Positions 1 through 8,162 are shown, counted from the stretch's first letter. The stretch: 13,046 bases of DNA from Tessaracoccus flavescens (GCA_020741375.1 DYZF01000219.1:1-13046); one strand, 5' to 3'. Translations and numbers: made by a program. The notes: generated by a model not told the origin, from the letters alone.

Positions 1-625
1 GGCGCGGAGCCCAGCCGTCGTGCACGTTGACGAGGCCCGGGTGCGCGTCCAGATGTTCGCGCATCCACAGCGCGTAATCCTCCCAGTCTGTGGCGAGCCG
101 CCACAGGCCGCCGGGGGCCAGCTTGGCCGCGACCACGTCCGCGAAATCCGTGCCCACCAGCCGGCGCTTGTGGTGCCGCTTCTTGTGCCACGGGTCCGCG
201 AAGAACGTCCACAGTTCTGTGATGACACCGTCGTCGAACAGCTTCGCCAAGCCCTGAGAACCGTCGGCGACGACCACGCGCACGTTGGTGACGCCGTCGC
301 GCCCGAGCCTGCCGAGCGTCGACGCGACCGCGGGCTCGAACACCTCGAACGCGACCACGTTGGCGTCACTCCGGCCAGCAGCCATGGGAACCAGAGAATC
401 GCCCGCGCCGGATCCGATCTCGACGATCAGCGGTGCCTCGCGGCCGAACTCGGCCGCCCAGTCGACGGCGGCGTCGTCGGACACCGACGTGGACAGCTCG
501 GCGTGCGGCACCTCGACGACGAACTCATCGTGGTGACGGTCCCACGCCTTCATCTGGGACTCGTTCATGCGCGTGCTGCGGCGCACGAAGCTGACGACGT
601 CACGGTGGGGGCGCGGATTCTTCAC
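1..625 (-). CDS. trmB: tRNA (guanine-N7-)-methyltransferase TrmB, 3' end missing
   Basis: Makes N7-methylguanosine at position 46 of tRNA from S-adenosylmethionine in the cytoplasm. Translating the minus strand from the GTG at 625 gives 208 residues with the family's landmarks: the SAM-binding loop IVEIGSGAGDSL (about 67-78), an acidic segment FEVFEPAVA (93-101) where the family usually has EVHxPGV, the signature FFADPWHKKRHHKRR (141-155), and ATDWEDYALWM further on. The window ends before the C-terminal FExRG region, so about 15-40 residues and the stop codon are missing because of the window edge, not because the gene is broken. The GTG was chosen because the next in-frame ATG (residue 20) is too close to the core and because a TAnnnT box lies six bases before the GTG. 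Divergent from yccF. The Phe in place of His in the EVH motif may be a lineage variant. Confidence 0.95.
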   Translation of the reverse strand, partial: MKNPRPHRDVVSFVRRSTRMNESQMKAWDRHHDEFVVEVPHAELSTSVSDDAAVDWAAEFGREAPLIVEIGSGAGDSLVPMAAGRSDANVVAFEVFEPAVASTLGRLGRDGVTNVRVVVADGSQGLAKLFDDGVITELWTFFADPWHKKRHHKRRLVGTDFADVVAAKLAPGGLWRLATDWEDYALWMREHLDAHPGLVNVHDGWAPR

Positions 626-631
626 CGGCCC

Positions 632-637
632 AGCGTA
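632..637 (-). promoter_or_regulatory. -10 box of trmB, predicted leaderless
   Basis: Reading the minus strand, TACGCT (637 to 632) is followed by six bases and then the GTG start at 625. This is the -10 to start-codon distance of a leaderless actinobacterial mRNA. No Shine-Dalgarno sequence is visible. Inferred from spacing only. Confidence 0.55.
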
Positions 638-691
638 CCGATCAGGGAAGGGTCAGGGCGCTCCCGGACCGGGTGGCTGAGCGGCGCCACG

Positions 692-714
692 TACCATTGA
701 GGGGAAGGTAGGAG
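692..714 (+). promoter_or_regulatory. yccF -10 box and ribosome binding site
   Basis: TACCAT at 692-697 is a plausible -10 box, putting the transcript start near 704. It is followed by a purine-rich stretch containing AGGAG at 710-714, four bases before the ATG at 719. Unlike most first genes here, this one has a clear Shine-Dalgarno sequence. Confidence 0.5.
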
Positions 715-718
715 AAGA

Positions 719-1102
719 ATGCGCACACTGCTCAACATCATCTGGGTCATCTTCGGCGGCTTCTGGTTGGCGCTCGGCTACTTCGTGGCCGGCATCATCG
801 CGTGCCTGCTGATCGTCACCATCCCCGCCGGCATCGCGTCGTTCCGCATGGCGAAGTACGTGCTGTGGCCGTTCGGCCGCTCGGCCGTGCCGAAGCCCGG
901 CGCCGGAGCCGGCTCGGCCATCATGAACGTCATCTGGTTCCTCATCGCGGGCTGGTGGCTGGCGCTGCTGCACATCGCCGCGGCACTGGCTCAGACGCTG
1001 ACCATCATCGGCATCGCCAACGCCTACGTCAGCCTGAAGATGATCCCCGTCACCTGCTTCCCGTTCGGCAAGCAGATCGTCGACAACGGCACGATCTTCT
1101 GA
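719..1102 (+). CDS. YccF domain-containing small membrane protein
   Basis: A 127-residue, very hydrophobic protein made of two tandem copies of the YccF domain. The first copy contains NIIWVIFGGFWLALGY (6-21) and ends with LWPFGR (49-54). The second contains NVIWFLIAGWWLALLH (70-85) and ends with FPFGK. The duplication is visible by eye and matches Escherichia coli YccF, an inner-membrane protein of about 148 residues. Predicted membrane segments are roughly residues 7-42 and 68-103. The molecular function of the family is not established. Its start is fixed by the ribosome binding site at 710-714. It converges on the NRDE-family gene, with only 20 bases between the stop codons. Confidence 0.85.
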   Translation: MRTLLNIIWVIFGGFWLALGYFVAGIIACLLIVTIPAGIASFRMAKYVLWPFGRSAVPKPGAGAGSAIMNVIWFLIAGWWLALLHIAAALAQTLTIIGIANAYVSLKMIPVTCFPFGKQIVDNGTIF

Positions 1103-1122
1103 TCGACGCCTGACTCGCAGCG

Positions 1123-1818
1123 CTAGTCCAGCGTGACGTCGTTCCAGACGCCCGGACGGTCCAACGTGGCCATCCGGGCGTCTGTGCCGTCCGGGCCCAG
1201 TGACACGACGCAGACCAGCAGCGTGAGTGTGGGGAAGCCGTGGGGGCGGTTGTCGCGGACGATGGCGCGGTCGTCGGTGGCCTCCATGCCGGCCGAGCCG
1301 GAGAGGACGTCGAGCCAGGCCTCCCACCAGCGGTCGCCGTCGGTGGGGGCGGCCGCGAACTCGTCGAGCCACGCGGCGACGCGCGGCGTGGCCGGGTCGT
1401 CGACATCGTCGTGGGCGATCATGTGGGTGCCAGGCGCGAGGTCGGTGACGCGCGGCGAGCCACCTTCCCACGAGGTGATGCGTGCGCCGTCGGCGGTGGC
1501 CTCGACGAGGTTGAATCCAAGCGTGGTCAGCGGATCCGGGAGCGGTTGTCGCGCCATCGCGCCCATGACGAGGGTGCCGCGCGAGGCGGGAGGGACGACG
1601 TCGGAGCCACCGGCCCGGTTGAGGAGCACCGCCAGCTTCTCGTCATCGACGGCGAGCCACGCCCCACCGGCCAACTGATCCTTGATCCCGCGCACGTCCG
1701 GATGCTCCGGCCACCATGCGCCGAGCGGCAGCCACGGGCGCGCCGGGTCCTCGTCGCGGACGGCGAGCACCCGCACCGGGCCGCTGTCGTCGGGCACGCG
1801 GATCACGACTGTGCACAT
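1123..1818 (-). CDS. TANGO2/NRDE-family protein
   Basis: A 231-residue cytoplasmic-looking protein beginning MCTVVIRV, with VRDE at 20-23 in the place of the family's NRDE motif, then PWLPLGAWWPEHPDVRGIKDQLAGGAWLAVD. That order (Met-Cys, xRDE, a WP segment, then GGTWLAV-like) is typical of the TANGO2 (DUF833/NRDE) family. Family members are thought to have an Ntn-hydrolase-like fold in which Cys2 could act after Met removal, but no bacterial reaction is established. Eukaryotic TANGO2 is linked to lipid or haem handling. The first motif residue is Val rather than Asn. It is divergent from coaBC and convergent with yccF. The ATG at 1818 has a TAnnnT box seven bases upstream and no ribosome binding site. 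Its last codons overlap a strong hairpin (1145-1184). Confidence 0.72.
   Translation of the reverse strand: MCTVVIRVPDDSGPVRVLAVRDEDPARPWLPLGAWWPEHPDVRGIKDQLAGGAWLAVDDEKLAVLLNRAGGSDVVPPASRGTLVMGAMARQPLPDPLTTLGFNLVEATADGARITSWEGGSPRVTDLAPGTHMIAHDDVDDPATPRVAAWLDEFAAAPTDGDRWWEAWLDVLSGSAGMEATDDRAIVRDNRPHGFPTLTLLVCVVSLGPDGTDARMATLDRPGVWNDVTLD
1145..1184 (+). terminator. Hairpin inside the NRDE gene end, likely yccF terminator
   Basis: CAGACGCCCGGA (1145-1156) and TCCGGGCGTCTG (1173-1184) are perfect 12-base complements. Inside them, GGTC (1158-1161) pairs with GGCC (1168-1171), including one U-G wobble that forms only in plus-strand RNA, leaving a six-base loop. It starts 42 bases after the yccF stop codon and lies within the coding 3' end of the convergent gene. 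There is no T-run after it, which is common for actinobacterial terminators. Confidence 0.5.
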
Positions 1819-1825
1819 GCAGCCG

Positions 1826-1831
1826 AGGTTA
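1826..1831 (-). promoter_or_regulatory. -10 box of the NRDE-family gene, predicted leaderless
   Basis: Minus strand TAACCT (1831 to 1826), then seven bases, then the ATG at 1818. No Shine-Dalgarno sequence. The 99-base gap to coaBC therefore holds two back-to-back promoters. It also contains a small CCCTG-CGCT-CAGGG palindrome (1862-1875) of unknown meaning. Confidence 0.5.
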
Positions 1832-1905
1832 GCGTGCCCGGCGTCGGGCCGGACCCCTCAGCCCTGCGCTCAGGGAGCCGCAGTGCGCGCCGGGTGGAGC
1901 GCACC

Positions 1906-1911
1906 TAGACT
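1906..1911 (+). promoter_or_regulatory. -10 box of coaBC, predicted leaderless
   Basis: TAGACT at 1906-1911 is six bases from the ATG at 1918, so transcription should start at or next to the A of the start codon. No ribosome binding site is seen. No convincing -35 element. Confidence 0.55.
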
Positions 1912-1917
1912 CGGGGC

Positions 1918-3129
1918 ATGAACATCGTCGTCGGCGTCACGGGCGGGATCGCCGCCTACAAGGCCGTGTCCCTCGTCCGGTTGTTCATCGGAGACGGCCA
2001 CGACGTCCACGTCGTCCCCACCGATGACGCCCTGCGGTTCGTCGGCCTGCCCACGTGGGAGGCGATCAGCCGCAACCCCGTCACCACGTCGGTGCACGAC
2101 GACGTCCCTCGCGTCCGGCACGTGGCGCTGGGGCAACAGGCCGACCTCGTTGTCATCGCGCCGGCCACCGCCAACACGATGGCGAAGATGGCCGCAGGGA
2201 TCGCCGACGACCTGCTGGGCACCACTCTGCTCGCCACCCAAGCGCCGGTGCTGATCGCGCCCGCCATGCACACCGAGATGTGGCAGCACCCGGCCACCCA
2301 AGCGAACCTGGCAACGCTCAGGGCACGCGGCGTTCACGTCATCGGCCCTGCGGACGGGCCGCTGACCGGCGGCGACTCCGGCCCCGGCCGCATGAGCGAA
2401 CCCGACGAAATCCACCGCGAGGCGCTGCGACTGCTGACCCCGCGTCGCGATCTCGACGGCGTCACCGTCGCGATTTCGGCCGGCGGCACCCGTGAGCCCA
2501 TCGATCCGGTGCGCTACATCGGGAACCGCTCCAGCGGCAGGCAGGGCGTTGCGCTCGCGGCGGCCGCCGTCGAGCGAGGGGCCCGCGTGCTGCTGGCGGC
2601 CAGCAACGTCGAGCAGGCCGTCCTGGCAGACGCCCGCCGCGCCGGCATCGAGATCACAACCGCCGGGTCCGCGGCCGACCTGGGCGACGTGATGCGCCGG
2701 TTCGCCGCCGAAGCCGACGTCGTCGTCATGGCGGCCGCGGTCGCGGACTTCCGCACTGCCGAGGTGGGGGAGGCCAAGCTCTCCAAGGAGGACGCGGAGG
2801 TTCCCACCCTCCATCTGGTGCAGAACGAGGACATCCTCGCGGGGCTCACCGCGGTTCGCCGCGACGGTCAGATCATCGTGGGGTTCGCCGCGGAGACCCT
2901 GACCGGCGATGAACTGCTCGCGAAGGCGCGTCGCAAGCGTCGGCGCAAGGGCGTGGACCTGCTGGCCGTCAACGAGGTGGGCGCGGACAAGACCTTCGGC
3001 GAGGCCGACAACCACATCCTCATCCTCGACGCCCGCGACGACGTGGTGAGCGAGGTGGCCGGCTCCAAGCGGGAGGTGGCCGATGGCCTCCTCGACGCGG
3101 TCGCCGCGCTGCTTCGTCGTCCCGCCTGA
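1918..3129 (+). CDS. coaBC: Bifunctional phosphopantothenoylcysteine decarboxylase / phosphopantothenate-cysteine ligase
   Basis: Carries out two successive steps of coenzyme A synthesis: ligation of 4'-phosphopantothenate to cysteine (CoaB) and FMN-dependent decarboxylation to 4'-phosphopantetheine (CoaC). The 403 residues have the usual order. The CoaC flavoprotein domain (1 to about 180) starts NIVVGVTGGIAAYK, has the catalytic-type His68, APATANTMAKMAAGIADDL, and PAMHTEMW (115-122). The CoaB domain has SAGGTREPIDPVRYIGNRSSG (187-207), AAAVADFR, KLSKED, NEDIL, GFAAET and LLAVNEVG. PAMHTEMW has His where E. coli has Asn, and the flap reads LTGGDSGPGRM without the E. coli Cys158 equivalent. 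The whole protein contains no cysteine. I believe both changes are usual in actinobacterial CoaBC. It is a single-gene unit converging on the EF-G2 gene. Confidence 0.96.
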   Translation: MNIVVGVTGGIAAYKAVSLVRLFIGDGHDVHVVPTDDALRFVGLPTWEAISRNPVTTSVHDDVPRVRHVALGQQADLVVIAPATANTMAKMAAGIADDLLGTTLLATQAPVLIAPAMHTEMWQHPATQANLATLRARGVHVIGPADGPLTGGDSGPGRMSEPDEIHREALRLLTPRRDLDGVTVAISAGGTREPIDPVRYIGNRSSGRQGVALAAAAVERGARVLLAASNVEQAVLADARRAGIEITTAGSAADLGDVMRRFAAEADVVVMAAAVADFRTAEVGEAKLSKEDAEVPTLHLVQNEDILAGLTAVRRDGQIIVGFAAETLTGDELLAKARRKRRRKGVDLLAVNEVGADKTFGEADNHILILDARDDVVSEVAGSKREVADGLLDAVAALLRRPA

Positions 3130-3176
3130 GCGGCTAGCCGCAGCCGAGCACTCGCGCCTCGCGTCACCGGGGAAAG

Positions 3177-3221
3177 CGACGGCGGGCCGGTGCCGCTGCG
3201 TGCGACTCCGACCCGCCGTCG
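3177..3221. terminator. Bidirectional terminator between coaBC and EF-G2 genes
   Basis: CGACGGCGGG (3177-3186) pairs perfectly with CCCGCCGTCG (3212-3221). After one mismatch, CGG (3188-3190) pairs with CCG (3208-3210). It lies between two convergent genes, 47 bases after the coaBC stop and 6 bases from the EF-G2 stop. On the minus strand it is followed by CTTTCCCC, a short T-run. On the plus strand there is none. Confidence 0.6.
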
Positions 3222-3227
3222 ATCAAC

Positions 3228-5312
3228 TCACTTGCGCTCTGGCCACGCCTCGCGAGGCATCAGCTCGTAGCCGTGGAACTCGCGGGTGAAGGAGCCGGTG
3301 CCCTGTGCGACGCCGCGCAGGTCGATCGGGTAGCTGACCAGTTCCGACTGGGGGATCAGCGCTTCGATCGTCGCGTGGCCAAGGCCATCGAGGTCGCTGC
3401 CCTGCACCTGCGCGCGGCGTGCGCCCAGATCCGTGAGGGCGGCGCCCATGAACTGATCCGCAACCGTGACCTTGACGCGGTCGATGGGCTCGAGCAGGCC
3501 GATGTGGCCCTTCTCTGCCGCATCGCGCAACGCCAGCTGGCCGGCCACTTGGAAGGCCATGTCGGAGGAGTCCACCGAGTGGGCCTTGCCGTCGTAGAGC
3601 GTGACGCGCACGTCCACCATCGGCACGCCGAACGTGGTGCCCTGGGCGAGCTGCTGTTCGACGCCCTTCTCAACGGAGCCGATGTAGGCGCGGGGAACGG
3701 CGCCGCCGACCACCTTGTCGACGAACTCGAAGCCGGCGCCGCGCTCCAGCGGCTCCACCTCGATGTTGCAGACGGCGTACTGGCCGTGGCCACCCGACTG
3801 CTTCACGTTGCGGCCGAGGCCCTTCGACGGGCCGGTGAACGTCTCGCGGAGGGCAACCCGCACGGGCTCCTCCTCGATCTGCAGGCCGAAGCGGTCGCGG
3901 AGACGGCTGAGCGCCAGATCCTTCTGCGCCTGGCCCATGACCCACAGCAGCTGCTGCTCGGTCTCGGCGTTTCGTTCGAGGCGCACCGTCGTGTCTTCCA
4001 TCGAAATGCGGTGCAGGGCGCCGGCGAGCTTGTCCTCGTCGCCGCGGGTGGCAGCCTTGACGGCCACGGGCAGCAGCGGGCGGGGAAGCTCCCACGGCTC
4101 GACGACGGCGGGCCGCTCGGTGGTGGACAGGGTGTCGCCGGTCTCCGCCTTCGCGAGCTTGGTGACCAGCACGATCTCGCCCGCGATGGCCTGGGTCAAC
4201 GACGTGAAGTCCGTGCCGTAGGGGGCCGACATGGGGCCGATGCGCTCGTCATCGTCGTGATCCGGGTGCAGCGGATCGGCATCGGCGCCGAACAGTTCGC
4301 GGTGACCGGAGACGTGGACCACCTCGTCGGCCTTGAGCGTGCCGGAGAAGATGCGCACCAGGGAGGTGCGACCGGCGTAGGAGTCGGTGGTGGTGCGCAC
4401 CACCTGGGCGACGAGTGGGCCGTCGGGGTCGCACTCGGCCGGAGGCAGATTGGCGCCGTTGGGGGTGGTGATGCCCGGAACGGCATGCAGGTTGGGGGAG
4501 GGGAAACCCTTCTCGATCCAACGCAGCAGTTCCTCGGTGCCCTTGTCTGACGTGGTGTGCGCGGGCAGCACCGGGAAGAAGCGGGCGCCGACGACCGCGC
4601 GCAGCAGCGATTCGTTGGCTTCCTCGACGGCGATCTCCTCACCTTCGAGGTACCGCTCCATGAGGTCGTCGTCCTGCACCTCCGTGATGATCGCCTCCAG
4701 CATGGGGGCGCGGTGCTCTTCGATGAGGGCGAGTTCTTCCTCGGTGGCGTCGCGGGAGACGCGCTGGCCGCTGGAGTAATCGTGGGCGCGCTTGTTGAGC
4801 AGCGACAGGTTGCCGACGTTGGCGCCGTCCTTCTCAAGCGGGATCAGGGCCGGGATGACGCCGTCGCCGAACGTGGCCTGGCACGCCATGACCATGTCGT
4901 CGAACGTGGCGCGGCCCTGGTCGAGCTTCGTGATGGCGATGATGCGGGGCATCGACACCTGGGCGCACTCTTCCCAGAGCGCGACCGTCGTCGGGTCGAT
5001 GTCGTCGCCGGCGGGGATCGCGAAGATCGCGGCGTCCGCTGCGCGCAACCCTGCGCGCAGTTCGCCGACGAAGTCCGGATGCCCAGGGGCGTCGAGGAGG
5101 TTGATCTGCACGTCGTTCGCGGGGATGGAGGCTAGCCACAGGGTGGCGGCTCGCTCAGGCGAATCCTTCTCCCCGCGATATCCGTCCACCCGCGCGCGCA
5201 GGAGGTGTTCAAACAGTGTCGTTTTGCCCGAGCCACTCGCGCCGACTAGGACGACGTTGCGCACGTCGTCGGGGGACGAGATGACAATCTGGGAACTCAT
5301 CTTTGAGGCCAT
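3228..5312 (-). CDS. fusA2: Elongation factor G-like GTPase (EF-G2)
   Basis: A 694-residue paralogue of translocation factor EF-G, of the type actinobacteria carry beside true EF-G (Mycobacterium Rv0120c family). P-loop GASGSGKTT (24-32), G3 DAPGH (74-78) with the His kept, and G4 TKLD (128-131). EF-G2-type segments follow: [11 protein letters not shown] in domain [17 protein letters not shown] domain IV (SGGHGQYA at 506-513), [13 protein letters not shown], and LEPID near 606. It differs from canonical EF-G: only about 50 residues separate P-loop and G3, the switch I GITI is absent ([12 protein letters not shown] instead), and the GMGELHL segment reads VMGQAQKDL. GTPase activity and ribosome role are therefore uncertain. 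Work on the mycobacterial protein, as I recall, found nucleotide binding without ribosome-dependent hydrolysis. The ATG at 5312 is preferred over the TTG at 5318 because of promoter spacing. A third candidate is the ATG at 5300. Confidence 0.9.
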   Translation of the reverse strand: MASKMSSQIVISSPDDVRNVVLVGASGSGKTTLFEHLLRARVDGYRGEKDSPERAATLWLASIPANDVQINLLDAPGHPDFVGELRAGLRAADAAIFAIPAGDDIDPTTVALWEECAQVSMPRIIAITKLDQGRATFDDMVMACQATFGDGVIPALIPLEKDGANVGNLSLLNKRAHDYSSGQRVSRDATEEELALIEEHRAPMLEAIITEVQDDDLMERYLEGEEIAVEEANESLLRAVVGARFFPVLPAHTTSDKGTEELLRWIEKGFPSPNLHAVPGITTPNGANLPPAECDPDGPLVAQVVRTTTDSYAGRTSLVRIFSGTLKADEVVHVSGHRELFGADADPLHPDHDDDERIGPMSAPYGTDFTSLTQAIAGEIVLVTKLAKAETGDTLSTTERPAVVEPWELPRPLLPVAVKAATRGDEDKLAGALHRISMEDTTVRLERNAETEQQLLWVMGQAQKDLALSRLRDRFGLQIEEEPVRVALRETFTGPSKGLGRNVKQSGGHGQYAVCNIEVEPLERGAGFEFVDKVVGGAVPRAYIGSVEKGVEQQLAQGTTFGVPMVDVRVTLYDGKAHSVDSSDMAFQVAGQLALRDAAEKGHIGLLEPIDRVKVTVADQFMGAALTDLGARRAQVQGSDLDGLGHATIEALIPQSELVSYPIDLRGVAQGTGSFTREFHGYELMPREAWPERK

Positions 5313-5318
5313 GACCAA

Positions 5319-5324
5319 ACGTTA
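5319..5324 (-). promoter_or_regulatory. -10 box of the EF-G2 gene, predicted leaderless
   Basis: Minus strand TAACGT (5324 to 5319), then six bases, then the ATG at 5312. The upstream TTG (5318) would lie before the predicted transcript start. No Shine-Dalgarno sequence is seen before either codon. Confidence 0.55.
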
Positions 5325-5363
5325 GTCCCTAGTGATCCTGCAAACGCGGCGACCCCCAGTTTT

Positions 5364-5379
5364 CGCCGTCGCGACGGCG
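5364..5379. repeat. Perfect 16-bp palindrome upstream of EF-G2
   Basis: CGCCGTCGCGACGGCG reads the same on both strands. It is centred about 60 bases upstream of the predicted EF-G2 transcript start. Its half CGACGGCG recurs at 5458-5465 and 5522-5529 in the same intergenic region. It could be a binding site for a dimeric regulator or a by-product of local repeats. Confidence 0.6.
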
Positions 5380-5407
5380 CGGCCTCCGCCTGAGACGGCT
5401 GCCGATT

Positions 5408-5529
5408 GGGTTTGCGCAGTTATGGCCGCCGCTTGGGTTTGAGCAGTTTCTGCATGTCGACGGCGGAATTGGCCATCTGATGGCGATTTTGAACGTTGAG
5501 ATGCAGAAACTGCTCAAACCTCGACGGCG
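5408..5529. repeat. Long imperfect palindrome with an extra arm copy
   Basis: A 20-base arm at 5436-5455 (GGTTTGAGCAGTTT...) is the exact reverse complement of 5501-5520. The 45-base spacer continues the symmetry about the same centre (5478): 5457-5462 with 5494-5499, and 5472-5476 with 5480-5484 around a CTG loop. Of 41 possible pairs in 5436-5520, 35 can form, two of them as G-U in plus-strand RNA. Outside it, 5427-5431 pairs with 5525-5529. A partial direct copy of the left arm, GGGTTTGCGCAGTT, lies at 5408-5421 (13 of 14 bases match 5435-5448). The element sits between divergent promoters in the 349-base gap 5313-5661. It may be a REP/MITE-like element, a structured RNA or a binding region. 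No coding sequence is seen there. Confidence 0.85.
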
Positions 5530-5556
5530 CGACGTCGGCCCCAGACGGGCGCGATT

Positions 5557-5585
5557 TTGTCGGAGGTGGCCGCGGGACGTAAGCT
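5557..5585 (+). promoter_or_regulatory. rplM-rpsI promoter
   Basis: TTGTCG (5557-5562) and TAAGCT (5580-5585) are separated by exactly 17 bases, the best sigma-70-type promoter in the window. Predicted start near 5592, giving a 5' leader of about 70 bases, suitable for a strongly expressed ribosomal protein operon. Confidence 0.6.
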
Positions 5586-5593
5586 TGGTAGCT

Positions 5594-5630
5594 GTTGTGC
5601 ACTCTGTTGACCATCCGGTTGACGCGCAAC
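5594..5630 (+). promoter_or_regulatory. Folded 5' leader of rplM-rpsI
   Basis: GTTGTGC (5594-5600) pairs with GCGCAAC (5624-5630). Within it GTTGACC (5606-5612) pairs with GGTTGAC (5617-5623) around an ATCC loop, and ACTCT (5601-5605) is left as a one-sided bulge. The hairpin begins at about the predicted transcript start. L13 leaders that bind the protein product are known in Firmicutes, so feedback control by L13 is a reasonable but untested idea. Confidence 0.4.
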
Positions 5631-5661
5631 CCCCATCAAGACAATGAATGGAAGTGGGACT

Positions 5662-6105
5662 GTGTCTACGTACACCCCAAAGCCGGGCGAGATCGTCCGC
5701 AACTGGCACGTCATCGATGCCGACAACATCGTTCTTGGTCGCCTTGCCAGCCAGGTTGCCAACCTGCTGCGCGGCAAGCACAAGCCGACCTTCGCACCTC
5801 ACGTTGATCAGGGTGACTTCGTCATCGTCGTCAACGCCTCCAAGATCGCGCTGACCGGCAACAAGCGCACCGATTCGATGCGCTACACCCACTCCGGTCG
5901 CCCGGGCGGTCTCCGCGCCATCGCCATCGGCGAACTGCTGGAGAAGGACCCCCGCCGCGCCGTCGAGCGCGCTGTCTGGGGCATGCTCCCGAAGAACAAG
6001 CTCAGCCGTCAGATGCTGAGCAAGCTCAAGGTCTACTCGGGCCCCGAGCACCCCCACGCTGCGCAGAAGCCGCAGCCGTTCGAGATCACCCAGATCGCCC
6101 AGTGA
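5662..6105 (+). CDS. rplM: Large subunit ribosomal protein L13
   Basis: Ribosomal protein L13 of the 50S subunit, an early-assembling 23S rRNA-binding protein. The 147 residues from the GTG at 5662 begin [20 protein letters not shown] and contain [21 protein letters not shown], the [18 protein letters not shown] core, [12 protein letters not shown] and the conserved [22 protein letters not shown], ending ITQIAQ. The length and start match actinobacterial L13. An in-frame ATG at 5644 would add six residues (MNGSGT) not typical of the family. GGAAG at 5650-5654 lies seven bases before the GTG, so the GTG is chosen. First gene of the rplM-rpsI operon, with its own promoter and a folded leader. 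Confidence 0.97.
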   Translation: MSTYTPKPGEIVRNWHVIDADNIVLGRLASQVANLLRGKHKPTFAPHVDQGDFVIVVNASKIALTGNKRTDSMRYTHSGRPGGLRAIAIGELLEKDPRRAVERAVWGMLPKNKLSRQMLSKLKVYSGPEHPHAAQKPQPFEITQIAQ

Positions 6106-6121
6106 GCTGAGGACCTGAGAC

Positions 6122-6649
6122 ATGACTGAGACTGTTAACGAGATCGAAGAGACCGGCGAGGACTTCACCCCCTTCGTCGACGAGGACAACCGCGAAATCG
6201 CGTACCGTTCCGACGCCAACCCGGCTGCTGCCGCTGGCGCCGACGTGCGCCCCGCCGTCGTTGCCCCCGGCGCCGGCACCGGCCGCCGCAAGGAAGCCGT
6301 CGCCCGCGTCCGCATCGTCCCGGGCTCCGGCACCTGGACCATCAACGGCCGCACCCTTGAGGATTACTTCCCCAACAAGGTGCACCAGCAGCTCGTGAGC
6401 GACCCGTTCGTCGTCGCCGGCGTCGTCGGCTCCTACGACGTCATCGCCCGCATCAACGGCGGTGGCATCACCGGCCAGGCCGGCGCCCTGCGCCTCGGCG
6501 TGGCCCGCGCGCTCAACGAGGTTGACGCTGAGGCCTCGCGCCCCGCGCTGAAGAAGGCTGGCATGCTCACCCGCGATGCCCGCATCATCGAGCGCAAGAA
6601 GGCTGGCCTCAAGAAGGCCCGCAAGGCCCCGCAGTACAGCAAGCGCTGA
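6122..6649 (+). CDS. rpsI: Small subunit ribosomal protein S9
   Basis: Ribosomal protein S9 of the 30S subunit, whose C-terminal tail reaches the P-site tRNA. The 175 residues have an acidic and Ala-rich N-terminal extension of about 55 residues, as actinobacterial S9 proteins do, followed by the core: [25 protein letters not shown], the YFPN region, then [38 protein letters not shown] and the invariant tail APQYSKR. It starts 16 bases after the rplM stop, with GAGGA at 6109-6113 eight bases before the ATG. Cotranscribed with rplM and closed by a strong terminator. Confidence 0.97.
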   Translation: MTETVNEIEETGEDFTPFVDEDNREIAYRSDANPAAAAGADVRPAVVAPGAGTGRRKEAVARVRIVPGSGTWTINGRTLEDYFPNKVHQQLVSDPFVVAGVVGSYDVIARINGGGITGQAGALRLGVARALNEVDAEASRPALKKAGMLTRDARIIERKKAGLKKARKAPQYSKR

Positions 6650-6661
6650 TTCTGGCAAGGT

Positions 6662-6705
6662 CAATCGCCCGTTCCGGTTCGCCGGGGCGGGCGATTGCCG
6701 TTTCT
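6662..6705 (+). terminator. Rho-independent terminator after rpsI
   Basis: 6662-6677 pairs with 6682-6697 in an uninterrupted 16-pair stem (CAATCGCCCG... and ...CGGGCGATTG; two U-G pairs in the middle) closed by a TTCG tetraloop, followed by CCGTTTCT. It begins 12 bases after the rpsI stop codon. Confidence 0.88.
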
Positions 6706-6750
6706 AGCGGTGTGCCGCCGGCGCCCGTGGGATGCGGGCCTGAATTCGCT

Positions 6751-6780
6751 CACTCACACTGAGCGGCGGTAGTGTCACTG
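6751..6780 (+). promoter_or_regulatory. glmM -10 box within an imperfect palindrome
   Basis: TAGTGT (6770-6775) is seven bases before the glmM ATG at 6783, so a leaderless mRNA is predicted. CACTCACACT (6751-6760) and AGTGTCACTG (6771-6780) form an inverted repeat, 8 of 10 positions matching, with a 10-base spacer. It covers the -10 box and reaches within two bases of the predicted start, the position of a repressor operator. Confidence 0.45.
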
Positions 6781-6782
6781 GC

Positions 6783-8135
<1,353 letters not shown>

Positions 8136-8162
8136 GCCGCGCGCGACGTGGTCGAAGCGCAT

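Noticed and set aside
20..700. 226-residue plus-strand frame at the left edge
   Set aside because: The minus strand encodes TrmB with its DPWHKKRHHKRR signature over the same bases, so this is antisense shadow.
1862..1875. CCCTG-CGCT-CAGGG palindrome between the NRDE gene and coaBC
   Set aside because: Only five-base arms, easily expected by chance in GC-rich DNA; no support for a regulatory role.
3273..4550. 425-residue open frame on the plus strand opposite EF-G2
   Set aside because: Shadow of EF-G2: the composition (His, Gly, Arg, Ala rich) is typical of antisense frames in GC-rich DNA, with no domain recognised and no ribosome binding site.
5644..5661. Upstream ATG start for rplM
   Set aside because: It would add MNGSGT, not typical of L13, and GGAAG lies at a better distance from the GTG at 5662.
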